Shown here one piece after another: positions 12,943 through 25,358 of a stretch of 64,000 bases of DNA. Source of the DNA: Oscarella lobularis (lineage: Eukaryota; Porifera; Homoscleromorpha; Homosclerophorida; Oscarellidae); assembly GCF_947507565.1 (NCBI RefSeq), contig NC_089176.1, positions 3,844,001 to 3,908,000 on the forward strand, in the 5' to 3' direction. A program made the position numbers and the translations under genes. How positions within the stretch are numbered: the stretch's first letter is position 1; each line of letters begins with the position of its first letter. Below the pieces are notes generated by a model. The model had not been told where the DNA came from. It worked only from the letters and a program-made list of their open reading frames with translations, and did not search any database.

Positions 12943-14304
12943 CTAATCAAAATCCTCATCGTTGGCTACAGTATCGTAACTCCCCGAGTCCGAGTCGTTC
13001 ATTTCTCTTTCCTTCTGACCTATACCCACAGTGAGCGTCTTCTGTCCGCACGTTTCCATGACGCCAACAAATGGCGAATCGTATTCCGCGGCTCGCTTTC
13101 GTTTGCCCCCGCAAATCTGATTCATAACGTGCACAGTCGACCTTCTGCAGTTCCTACAACATCCGGATTTCCTCGCGGAACAGGGCCCACAGCTGCCCAA
13201 TAAACACCAACCCACAAAAACAATCCAAACCGCTTGGAAAGCGTATCCGAGCATAAGCGCCAAGATGGTGTCTAAAATCCAGAATTTAATGTAGGTCGTC
13301 TCCATGAGAATGAATCCATAGAGACCAGCCAATCCACCGCCAATGAGAACACAGGCAAAATATCCAAGACGACGATAATGACGTCGCGTGGTCGGCTTCC
13401 GAATGCAACTGCACACAAGCAAAAGCCGCGTAACGAGACTGACGAGAACGTAGCCTGCAGCGACGATAGAACGCCGCTCCAAGGCGGAGAACTCGTGAGA
13501 AAAGCAGGGAAGATACGGATAGACACAGACGAGCGTGTGACGTAGGTCACGATAGCTAATTTTAGAAACGATGTCGTCGGATTTTTTCTTCGCGCACGAG
13601 GAGCGTTGATCAGGGAGAAACGTACGAGCCCCCGTCTTGGCTAGAAAAGTACACAGAATAATAATAATGTTAATTATGTTAAAAATATTTTTCAAAAACC
13701 TTTGCATGCTGGCAGGCATACGACTCCTTTGACGCATACGTTCGGCTTTTCTGCTTCCTCCGCTTGAACGCTGCACTTTGTCCATTCGCCGCTATCCGAA
13801 TCGGAGGGTCGCGGATAAACGAACCACTGACGATGCGCGTCTCCAACGCGAAAGTCAGTCGAAGGGATGGGATCGCATGATCTGAGTTTATTCACCGCCT
13901 TTTCGGCGGCGGCGTCGGCGGCGGCGTCGACGCTCGGCTGTCGCTTCGTGTTGTCGGCGAGACACGCTTCGCGGAGGCAGTGACGTCGTCGCATGCACAG
14001 GTCGTGTTTTAGATAGAAGGTCGCTTGGAGAACGAGCGTGATGAGGATGCAGACGACGAGATGAATGAGGCGACGTTGGAGCGTGAATTTGAGATTCCAT
14101 CGGCGACGAAAGACGCGTAGTTTGTTGAAAAGAGCGACGAGTAGACCGGTGATGTCGTGCTCGAGGAGCAGATAGTAGAAGGCGCTATGAAGTTCCTTTT
14201 GACACTGGAGAGAAAAACGCGAACGAGTGTTAGGATTGTGACGTCATAATTTTGATTACTCTCGAATGTTTTTCGCCGTCCCAGTCATCGGTTTTGTCTT
14301 CCAT
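12943..14304 (-). CDS. Four-pass membrane protein of unknown function, paralogue A
   Basis: I do not recognise the family. Exons 14260-14304, 13700-14204 and 12943-13640 give 415 residues, with introns in the same positions and phases as its divergent neighbour. The layout is a short cytoplasmic start with RRRWNLKF, TM1 around residues 50-75, a large Cys-rich loop containing WFVYPRP and W-T-K-C, then three more hydrophobic segments (beginning near SIVAAGYVLVSLV, RLGYFACVLIGGG and FWILDTILALML), a Cys cluster and an acidic tail ending DEDFD. It could be a channel, transporter or adhesion component, but no known pore or catalytic motif is visible. The start codon 14304 opens a 15-codon first exon. 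Confidence 0.78.
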
Positions 14305-14369
14305 TTCGCACTTGAAACGGTTGATTGATTTGGAAAGTTTGTGACGTCATAAAGAGGATAATTAGTGGC
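14305..14369. promoter_or_regulatory. 65-bp bidirectional promoter region with a CRE palindrome
   Basis: Only 65 bases separate the start codons of the two divergent paralogues. The perfect octamer TGACGTCA (CREB/ATF site) lies at 14342-14349. A second TGACGTCA sits in intron 1 of paralogue A near 14238-14245. Shared regulation is inferred. Confidence 0.55.
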
Positions 14370-15660
14370 ATGGGAACAGCTCAAGTAATAACAGAGCCTG
14401 GGTCAAGACAAAAACGTTATTTTTGAATCCTTTTTCAGAGGGAAATAAGCGGTCTATTGACCTTTGTCTTCGTGGACAACGACTTCGTTGGATTTCTCTT
14501 CGCTTTCGTGAAATTTCTCCGATCGCCGTGCACGCGAAAATGGCCGAAATTTCGCTTCAATTTCGAACGTCGACTCGTTCACTTGCTCCTCTGCGTCGTC
14601 GCCGCGTGCACGATCCAAGCGGTGTTGCACTTTCGCGAGAACACGTGTCGCAATCGAACTGGCTGCTATAATGGCTGCGTCGACGATTTGCGACCTCCGA
14701 AAGCCGCCGACGGCACCATGACGACGACAAAAAAACGTCTAATGCCGTGCCATCCGGATAAGAGACTTCAATTCGGTCCAGCCTACCTCGATCTCGAGTG
14801 GTTCGTCTATCCAAAACTACCACAAGTGACGTCATTTCAATGGACCAAATGCAAATCCTTATCAGAGAGAGTCTTTTTGAATAACCTCAATGATTGCCAA
14901 GGCGTATCAAACACCGTATGTGTACCATCATGCAGAGGTACACATAGATATGTGATCAATAGAATAAATATTCCTATTGATCTTTATAGATGTTACTGAA
15001 CCTTTGATTTTTTATCCCGATCCGCGACCGCTCTGCGACGGGGGCATGTACGCGCCCGGCGAGTCGGCGTCGCTTATCAAGACGGCGACGAATCGATCGT
15101 TTGCAAAGACGCTGCTCTGCATTCGACCTCAACGTCTCTGCGTCTCGTCTCGAACGTCGAGATCATTTCGTATTGGAATTACGTCGATTGGATATCAGGC
15201 TTCGTCTATTTTCTTTCGAATTTTTCTGCTCTGTTCGTGCGTGAAGAAATCGAAGAGGGAGTCGGCTAGACGTCTTGGGTACATTGTCATTTTTTCTGCG
15301 TCTGGTCTCGCCGTCTTTGTCATGGGTTTTATGCTCGTGGATATTGGATATTGGCTGGTTGAAGCGTGTCTATCTCTGCTAGCTGCCTATTTGTTGCAGC
15401 TCGCTATGAGCGGAGTGTTCAAATGGTATTTATTGGGAAGTATTCCGCGGAGCTCGTGCGACAAGAAGAGCCAGATTTTCGGTGTGAGGAGACTGGCTAT
15501 GAGTTGTGAAGGAAGCGTTTTTTACAGTGTCCTGCTGCTGCATTCGTCGGATGGACGGCTTCCGAGGAGTTTTCTTGATGATCCGGGCTTTCCGGTTGAT
15601 GACGATTTCGAGGATGACGACGACGACGAATGGGACGACGACGAAGACGAGATAGAGTAG
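14370..15660 (+). CDS. Four-pass membrane protein of unknown function, paralogue B
   Basis: Divergently transcribed paralogue of 12943-14304. Exons 14370-14384 (5 codons), 14439-14937 and 14990-15660 give 394 residues. Intron positions and phases (0 and 1) match paralogue A. Shared features are the basic segment before TM1 (FERRLVHLLLCVV), an extracellular-like loop with about six cysteines, WFVYPKLP and W-T-K-C, then three further membrane segments. It differs at the C-terminus, which is an Asp/Glu run of more than 20 acidic residues and could bind divalent cations or be flexible. Function is unknown, and a shared ancestral duplication is clear from structure. Confidence 0.78.
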
Positions 15661-15874
15661 AACTTTTCAGAGGTCGTACGATCTCGCTAACGTAGAGTTT
15701 CAGTGTCGTATCTAACAATTAGCGTGCGCGTTCTCCAAAAAGCCGGAAATTGTCACCCACACGTGTCACTGCGCACTCACTTTTTATTTTTAGAAAAAGA
15801 AAATAGAAAAAGATAAAGCAACGTAGAGGAGTGTCAGAAAAGAAGACAAAGAAGAGTGACTACGGTTCATCGGC

Positions 15875-17896
<2,022 letters not shown>

Positions 17897-18950
17897 CTAG
17901 GCGCATTTTGTGTGCACAATAGATGGCCCCGTTTCATCGTACTCCGCCTTTTTAATCCACTTATCCTCTAGCAAAGAAGCTACAATAGATCCTCCAATCC
18001 ACGCCGCACGCCGTCGCCAAGGCATTGCAAAGATTTTCGTAACTGTTGCTGGTGAGGCAAGAGCGGAAATTTCCTTTCGCAGTCTCTCGTCAAACCCGGG
18101 AAATTGAGTCGAACCGCCTGCAGGAACGAGAGTAGAGAAAAGCTGCTCGTGAATTCCGCTTTCACATTTCTTAATAGAATCAAAAGCGAGACGTTGAATG
18201 CCCACAGATGATTCCATTCCAAGAAGACTTGGCTGGAAAAGTGCTTCAGGACAGGAGAACAATTCCTCTCCAATTTCCACCGATTTTCCATCAGGAAGAC
18301 TATATTTTATTTTCGTCTCCTTTCCCTTTTCCTTTTCCGTGTTAAAATCCATAGCAACGTATGACTTTTGTTCTTTGACATCACAGGCTATGTCTTTGGC
18401 CTGTTCAATGCCATTTTCAGCGAGAATTTTGGCCATGTATTCGGTGATATCACGACCCGCTAATTCGAGTCGACCAATAGCGTTGGGAATAGCAAATCCC
18501 TCGTGTATGGAAACAGTGTGAGTCACACCGTCTCCAGATTCTATTACAAGGCCCGTCGTTCTGCCACATGCATAGAGAGCCAATACGGTTCGAGTGGCAA
18601 CGTGCATCGCCGGACTTTTACAACTCTCAAACATAATCTAATAGATTATATAATATTTTCGAATTTTCATATATAAAAATTCACACCTCTGTCATTTTTT
18701 CTCTGTGTGCTTTGGGACTGGATGGACCGTCGGTTAGAAGGACGGGCTGATCTTCTGGGCTCGTATTTAGTTCGCTGAAGACGCGTTGCCACAGCGTTTC
18801 CATGGCGTCCCAATTTGTGACGATGCCGCGTTCGATTGGTGACGTAGAGCCGTTAGCCGCCGTTGAAAACTCGTTGCACGGCTCTGAGTCACCAGCACGA
18901 CCAGATCTACACCAGCTCGAGCCTGCATCTACGACAACGGGTGCGTTCAT
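17897..18950 (-). CDS. Divergent, shortened actin-like protein lacking subdomain 2
   Basis: Exons 18687-18950 and 17897-18637 give 334 residues from Met at 18950; an in-frame Met at 19025 would add 25 residues. The intron sits exactly where the actin intron does, so the gene is an actin duplicate. Kept features are [17 protein letters not shown] at the N-terminus, [12 protein letters not shown], the second phosphate loop [10 protein letters not shown] and the C-terminus SIVHTKCA. About 35 residues corresponding to subdomain 2, with the whole DNase-I-binding loop, are missing between the first strand pair and ERGIVTNW. The hydrophobic plug and C-lobe are altered too ([11 protein letters not shown], and LLEDKW in place of the STFQQMW region). 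It should be unable to polymerise like actin. It could be an orphan actin-related regulator. Confidence 0.9.
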
Positions 18951-19125
18951 GATCGGCACAGGGGAACGATAACGCACGCTAATCAGAACTTTTTCTTCGC
19001 GGTTTTTTGAGGGTGTTCGTGACAAAGGATATCTCGCTCACTTCTATAGCGTCTTTTTATTCAAAATTCAACACAGAACTATTTCCGGGTTTGTCGATAT
19101 CAATGAAGGCGTTGATAAGTAAACG

Positions 19126-20169
19126 ATGCCTGTTTTCTCCATCCGCCGTCGTTCTTTCCTCGGTCTGGCTGCTTCAGTAATAACTATCGTCATCATTACA
19201 TACCTCAGCGCCATGCCGAGGCTTCCAAATCGCCCCATGGAGCCTCACAGAGGCAGAACCGCGCCAAAACCGACCCAACACACCGAAGAGACGAAGAAAT
19301 GCCAAGCGGGCTACTATCCGAGCAAAAACGACTGCGAACCGTGCCCAAAAGACCACTTCTCCCTCCCCGGTTGGATATCGTGCACGCCCTATCTAAAATG
19401 CGACGAAATTCGCTCGAACATTCGCCGCGTACGCCACCTGGCGAGCGGCGGCGTCAAACACGTCTATCTCGCCGAGTGGAACAGCTACAGCGTCGCGCTG
19501 AACGAAGCGCACGCGTCGAAATCGGATTTCGCGCACGACGTCGCCATGTTGCAAATGCTAACGCCACACCCACGCGTCAATCAGCCGCTCGGCGCGTGCG
19601 GCGATCTACTCGTCACGCAGTATCATCCGCTCAGCTCGGCGGAGAAAATCAATGAGGTATTAGGAAGAGATAAATATCGGAAGTTGGATACGGTGAAAAC
19701 GCGTTTTCGACTTGCTTTGGATTATGTTGGGGTTCTGGATTATTTGCATGGGCATTCGTCTCTTGTTATGTGTGATACGAATGATTTGGGAAAGACTTTG
19801 TCGCAGTATTTGATTACGGAGGATTTGAGATTGATTGTTAATGATTTGGATGCTCTGCCGAGTGCTAAGGATAAGGGAATCAAGTGTGGACATAGGCAAA
19901 TATTTGGAGATTTTGTGGCGCCGGAGGAGTTGTGGCCCTATTCCAATAAGCCGTTTGAGGATGAGGAAATGCCTGGATACAATGAGAAGACAGATATATG
20001 GAAGATACCACGTGTTGTTGAATTTCTATTGGGTGGTTCAGAGGAGAGTTTGAAAGTGTTAGAAAATCTAAAGGGGATTCATTCTAAGTGTAAGGAAAAG
20101 GATCCCAAGGAAAGACCAACAGCGAAAGAAGTATTGGAAAGTTATAAGTCCACATGGATTAATTTCTGA
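19126..20169 (+). CDS. POMK: Protein O-mannose kinase
   Basis: A single-exon gene of 347 residues. The family phosphorylates the 6-position of O-mannose in the core-M3 trisaccharide on alpha-dystroglycan in the ER, a step needed to build the laminin-G-binding glycan. Visible are a basic start, one membrane anchor (residues about 10-29, type II), a Cys-rich segment (CQAGYYPSKNDCEPCP), then a divergent kinase fold with SGGVKHVYLAEW, YHPLSS, YLHG, MCDTNDLGKTLSQYL, NDLDALP, GDFVAPEELWPY, EKTDIWKIP and ERPTAKEVLE. These match POMK rather than ordinary kinases. Length is close to vertebrate POMK (about 350). It is divergent from the actin-like gene (175 bp between starts) and convergent with RPB9 (105 bp). 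Confidence 0.97.
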   Translation: MPVFSIRRRSFLGLAASVITIVIITYLSAMPRLPNRPMEPHRGRTAPKPTQHTEETKKCQAGYYPSKNDCEPCPKDHFSLPGWISCTPYLKCDEIRSNIRRVRHLASGGVKHVYLAEWNSYSVALNEAHASKSDFAHDVAMLQMLTPHPRVNQPLGACGDLLVTQYHPLSSAEKINEVLGRDKYRKLDTVKTRFRLALDYVGVLDYLHGHSSLVMCDTNDLGKTLSQYLITEDLRLIVNDLDALPSAKDKGIKCGHRQIFGDFVAPEELWPYSNKPFEDEEMPGYNEKTDIWKIPRVVEFLLGGSEESLKVLENLKGIHSKCKEKDPKERPTAKEVLESYKSTWINF

Positions 20170-20274
20170 GATTATTCAATTAGAAAGAGGTCATTTTTAA
20201 TTAGCGTTCTTTGCTACAGGCTTTGAATTAAATATTGCTGCAGCTATTAGTTATTAATTAGTTCAAGTTCTTGG

Positions 20275-20960
20275 CTATTCTATCCAACGATGATTACAGT
20301 CGGGAGAAGTGCAAACGTAATAAAGCCTCATCCCACCCTTAAAGAAATAAATAATTGAAATCTTATTGATTTAAGTATTGAGGACTCTACCTCTGCTCTT
20401 TTAGTCTGAGACTGGAAAAAAACTGATTCCGTGTGTCCACAGCTAAAGGAAGAGTGATACTAAAAGTGAGTTGCGTGCAGATGTATCACCTTGGACAGGG
20501 ACGATCTTTTGTGCGTGGCAAGGTTGGATCCGCTGTGACGTCAGCAATAATTTGAGTCAATTCGCTTTGGGAGAAGAAGAAATTCGAGTTTGAGAGGGTT
20601 ACGAAGGGGATTGATTTCTTCTGTACTCGATTTCGTGAGTGATTTTGTTTACGTAGATGCACGGGTTGTCGGCTTCTTCGCGAAAATCGCAATTGCGACA
20701 CTGAAATGTAAGGAAAATTGCGAAATTTCGATGTTGTCGTGCAAACGAACGATTACCGCATAAACCAGAATGCGATTCTGCTTGTCCTCCTTTGGATACA
20801 ACATGTTGTTGCTGCAGAAAGGAGTCGTTATCCGAAAGGGAGCCCCACCCCCTCTTTGCACTCACCATTCCTGACAAAATTTTATTCCAACAAAGCCCGG
20901 ACCTTTACCAGTGGACTCTCGCGGCGCCGCTTCGTTTTGAGAAGTATCAAGAAAGTCCAT
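20275..20960 (-). CDS. POLR2I: RNA polymerase II subunit RPB9
   Basis: A small zinc-ribbon subunit of RNA polymerase II that acts in start-site selection, elongation and fidelity. Exons 20866-20960, 20757-20811, 20627-20700, 20490-20564, 20391-20442 and 20275-20337 sum to 137 residues. The first zinc ribbon has FCQEC and CRNCDFREEADN, the linker HEIDELTQIIADVTADPTLP is near identical to other animals, and the second ribbon runs from CGHTESVFFQSQ through the C-terminal YYVCTSPDCNHRW. The N-terminus is about 12 residues longer than in human. Confidence 0.97.
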
Positions 20961-21042
20961 CGAACGCTCGTATCCGGGCTTCGACTACGACTTCCTTTCT
21001 CACGTGAGATTAGATAGCGTCCCCTCTTTCTTTTGTCTCCCA
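20961..21042. promoter_or_regulatory. 82-bp bidirectional promoter between RPB9 and the ankyrin gene
   Basis: The two start codons are 82 bp apart on opposite strands. The palindrome TCACGTGA at 21000-21007 is an extended E-box (USF/MITF type) and is the obvious candidate element. Regulation of both genes by it is inferred. Confidence 0.5.
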
Positions 21043-24000
21043 ATGGCCGGTCAGGCAGCGCAATCGCCCGACCAGGCTCTATACAGCATTTGGGGTCCGG
21101 AACTACGTTGCTGGCAACGCGACGAGCCAAACGCGCCGCCACCAACGTGGTCCCGCCTCTGGTCGAACGAACAACGTCTCCGCGCCCTCTTCAAAGATAT
21201 ACCCGCAACGGAACGTCGCAGCGTAGCGCAACGATGCTGCCAAATGGCTCTCGCCTGCGGCCCATCGCGCGTTCTCGCCTTTCTCCTCGACGATGGGCTC
21301 GTAAAGCCCAACGCAACATTTCGACCCGATAACGTCACGCTGCTTCATCTCGCCTGTCTCTTTCGCAACGCGGACGCGGTGAAATTGCTCGCGAATCGCT
21401 ACAAAGTGCCGTGGAGACGAGATTCGCGAGGTGAGCGAAGATTTGGGTTCCCCAAATCACGATTTTATTAATTTTGCATAAAGGTCGATATCCTAAGGAT
21501 ATGTGTTGGTGCGAAACGACGTGGCGCGCTCTGCCCTTTCGTCGTCGTTTCTTTTCGTCGTTTCCTTCCGTGTCGAGCGAACGTGACGAAAATTTCGTCA
21601 AGGAACGAATTTTCGATTTGGTTTTCGACTCGAAAGCGAGTTGGCACGAAGTACAATTGCTCTTACAGGTGAAGAGCATTCACACATTGTATATCAATTA
21701 TTTATTATTATTATTGTCATTGTTTTCTAAAGGAGAATTCTTTTGATGTTAATAGTGAGAGACATAGTGGCAATTTTCTAGTCCACGTTCTCGTCGAACA
21801 AGGTATCGACTCAATTTTTTCTTCTTCTTCTTCTTCCGGTTTCAATTTCCGTTTTCAGGTGGAATGAAGTCAGTTCCGCGGCTCTTGTCCCTTCGCCAAA
21901 TCCAAAAAGCTAAAGTGAATGTATTCAATTTGGACGGAATGACGCCTTTGGCTATAGCGGCGGACAAAGGCGACGTTCTCATGGTCGAAACGCTTGTTGC
22001 TCTCGCGGGCGCCGATCCCAATTTAGCGAATTCTCAAACGGGGTTGACTCCGTTGCATTACGCGGCGCGAAAAAACGATTTGCTTATGATAAAGTGAGAT
22101 AGATACATCTGCTTACGTCATCCACGGGGTTATTGAGTTGAATAGGTGTTTGTTGAAGTGGGGAAGTATGTGTAGTATCGAGGACAATAAGTCATTGTAT
22201 CCGGAGAGAGTGACAACGGACAAAAAATGTCAGAAATACTTGAAGGAGGAGCGTATTGAGAGGAGTGCACTTATCAAGCGAAAGTGCGCAAAGGTACGCT
22301 AATATAGAGTATTATTTGCTATTGAATTATTGATTTTATTTTAAGGGTTTATTGAAGAAATCCGATCTACACGAATCTGATTTGTCGACGGTTGATGACA
22401 ATGGAGATACGCCTTTGATGGCCGCCTGCAAAGCGAACAAGTGCTTAACCTCCTAGGCTGAGTTCTCCTATTAATTTATTGATTTTTAGAGTTGATATGA
22501 TTGAATTGTTTGCGAGTTTCTCGTCCCTATCGCTCAACGGTCAAAATATCAAAGTGGGGCTTTTGAATTAAAGCATTTTTCTTAATTATTTCGTTTTGTA
22601 GACTGGGAAGACTCCTTTGGCCATTTGCGCCGAACTCGGTCATTTGTCATGTCTCAAAAAATTAATCAAGTCAATACCATTATCTCATTTTTCTGCTCCT
22701 TTTTGATGTGAATTGTTTTTAGGTTCCTTCGTGCGAGCGGGGCTCTCGGTCTCTACAACGGATTTCAAATCAAAGATTTCAACATTCCGCGATACTTGCC
22801 ACTTCATCACGCGTGCAAGAACGGTCACTTAGACTGCGTCGAAGAGATCCTACGTCACAGTGAAGGCCTAGTCGTTCGTCGTGATATTTTGGGGTAGAAT
22901 TTTCTCGTAGACTTGGGCGTTCTTTAGGGTTTGGATGAGGCGAGACGTATGGAACTGAACGACGAGATTGGTCAGCAAATTAGAGAAGCCACTGAAAGGT
23001 AACATCATATATTATGAGGGTATGAATTTCTTAAGTTTTTTTCTCTAGGCGACAGAGACTAGTTGTCAATCCCATTCTATTCAACGCGTGCAAAACGGGT
23101 GACGTCGAAAAGCTCGAGGCGTTTGCCTTTGAAGACGGCGACGACTTCAACGACATGGTAAAAAAATCAATAATATATAGAGTTCATTATAGTGGCTGTC
23201 TTTTAGAACGACGAAGGAGAGACGCCAATATACGTAGCAGCAAGAAACGGCTGTCTCAGCATAGTCAAATATCTAAAAGAGGTACAGGGGTGAAATACGT
23301 AATATAGGGACCCTTGGTTATTTTTATTTTTTATAGAGGGGTGCTTCGCTATTGTTCTGTCACAAGAACTCCGTCCGAATGCCCCTGCACATAGCGTCGC
23401 GCGAAGGCCGTCGCGACGTCGTCGAATATCTCGTTCAGTTCTGCCGAACGTCGAATGATCCGGACTTGGAGGAGTGCCCCGCTGACAGAGCCGCTCATTT
23501 TAAGTACATCGACTCTTTGATGATTGACGCGCGCGACGCTGACGGGGCTACGTCGCTCGAATTGGCCGTCAATGAAGGCGAGAAGGAACTGGGTGTCTTA
23601 GGGAGTAGAGAGAAGTCTTTAACGTCTTTAGGTAATAAGGATGTTGTTGAGATTTTGCTGAAGGCCGGTGCCAGTGCGACGAAGCCCGGTCAAGACGGAA
23701 AATTAGTGTCATCAGTTCGACCTGAGATTAATCACACGTTGAACACGTGGCGAAGCAAGCGACTGAAGAAGTACGTATATAAATAGCGAGAATTTAAAGC
23801 CTTTGTGACTTCTGTATAGAATATTTCAAATTATTAAAGATCCGAGGTCGACTGCTAGAGATTTGAAACGAATTTGGAGGGTACGTCTTTAGGGAAATTA
23901 AATCTTATTTATTTTATTATTACTTTAGCCGCCGTACGATCACAATCTCCGCGATTCTCACGGCGAATCGCCTCTAATGATAGCGTGCACGTTCGGTCGT

Positions 24001-25253
24001 CTCGATCTCCTTGATCTGCTCCTCCAATCGGTCAATCACTATCGACTCCACGATGACGAAAGAGGGGAAATTATCGAAGAAATGCGAAGAAAAGCGCAGG
24101 AGTACGTGGACCGATCCTTCCGGCCTCCAGCAGCTTCAACGCCACAAAAGGAACGTATTCGCTCCATGTCCTGTCCGCCGGATCGTACCAATGGAATTGA
24201 AAGTCGTCAAGCGGCGGATACGAGTTTTTACGGCGGCATGGCGAGTCTGAGCTTTGACGGCGATTATTTGTTCGTTGCGAGTCCCGTCGACGGTCGGACG
24301 GCGCTCCATCGAGCCGTCGAGAACGGAAAACCATATATCGTTGGGAAAATTCTCCGCGTCAATGCGTCGTGCGTCAATGTGCCGGACGCCGATGGAATGA
24401 CGGCGTTGCATTTGGCTTGCCAGAAAAATAATACGTCTGTTGTGAGGAAATTCCTGGTTTGTTTATCTCAAAAGGTTAGGTTGCTCTTTGATTAATTTTT
24501 CTATAGGATCTTTATCCTTTGACTGATTTGTTTGCGAGAGACAAGAAGGGGCTGTATCCTGAAAATCACTCCAGTACTCCAACTATCAGAAAAATAGTAA
24601 CTTCTTTTAATTGATTGAATTGACGTAGACAGGGGCGTTTTTAGATTCGAAATGCTAGAAAGCAGTTTTATCCTGACAACTTGTTGTCGGAGACTTCCAT
24701 GACGGAAATATCGATGAGCGAGGAATCGCCTGGCGGAAGCGAATCCGATGACGAATTCAATACTGCAGGTACGGTACACAATTAGAACCTAGTGTAGTTT
24801 GTAAATGTTTTTGCTTTAGTTGACGGTACATTGACATCCGTCGCTTCGACGTCGCCGCAGCCGCGATCTCAGTCACGACGGTGGTCTCAGTCGAGAATGC
24901 CGGTAATAGGTACTCATACTCCTCTGCGCTCTTCTTCCACCACTGCTGCTTTTCGTCGGAGTTATTCAAATTCGGGCAGTGGAGATGCCTCTTATTCCTC
25001 GCTTTTTCACGCCATGCCCAGCGTGCCCACGGGAAACTCGTCGGTGACGTCGGTGGGTGTTGCCAGCGGAGAATTACCCAATTTTGACGAAATGAATACT
25101 CGTGCGGTTCTGAGTTCAAATGGCGCTGTTTCGTTGTCATCTAGTACTCGAAGTAACTTGAATGCTTCTGTTCGGTCTACAGATACTATCGATTACGAAG
25201 AAACTGATCAGAAATTCAAGGCTAGAAAAGCTCTTTTTCAGGCAAATAATTAA
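21043..25253 (+). CDS. Large ankyrin-repeat protein, 1091 residues
   Basis: Exons: 21043-21430, 21484-21668, 21733-21802, 21859-22093, 22146-22293, 22346-22440, 22490-22553, 22602-22669, 22723-22873, 22928-22998, 23049-23157, 23207-23281, 23337-23577, 23632-23770, 23820-23880, 23929-24456, 24507-24596, 24645-24768, 24820-25253. All phases agree. Ankyrin repeats are spread through the protein (for example DGMTPLAIAADKGDVLMVE, TGLTPLHYAARKNDL, NGDTPLMAACKANK, TGKTPLAICAELGH, DGRTALHRAVENGKP, DGMTALHLACQKNN). The last 150 residues are Ser/Thr-rich and probably disordered. No membrane segment, kinase or other enzymatic domain is visible. The intron 23578-23631 uses a GC donor, and the exon ending 22873 uses GTTCGT. 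Fragments of this gene occur as pseudogenes at 33166-34081 and 45100-46069. Function is unknown beyond likely protein binding. Confidence 0.88.
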
Positions 25254-25358
25254 TCAGTGTATTGTAGTGCCTTTTACACGAACACTTTTCTACTTTTGTA
25301 TATTTGCTAGAGAAATAATCACGTGCTGCTAATCGTATCCGGGCTCGCCGAGAAAAAA

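Noticed and set aside
23578-23631. Coding continuity of the 18 codons between repeats
   Set aside because: Kept as an intron instead: removing it restores the ankyrin consensus and it has branch-point and acceptor signals.
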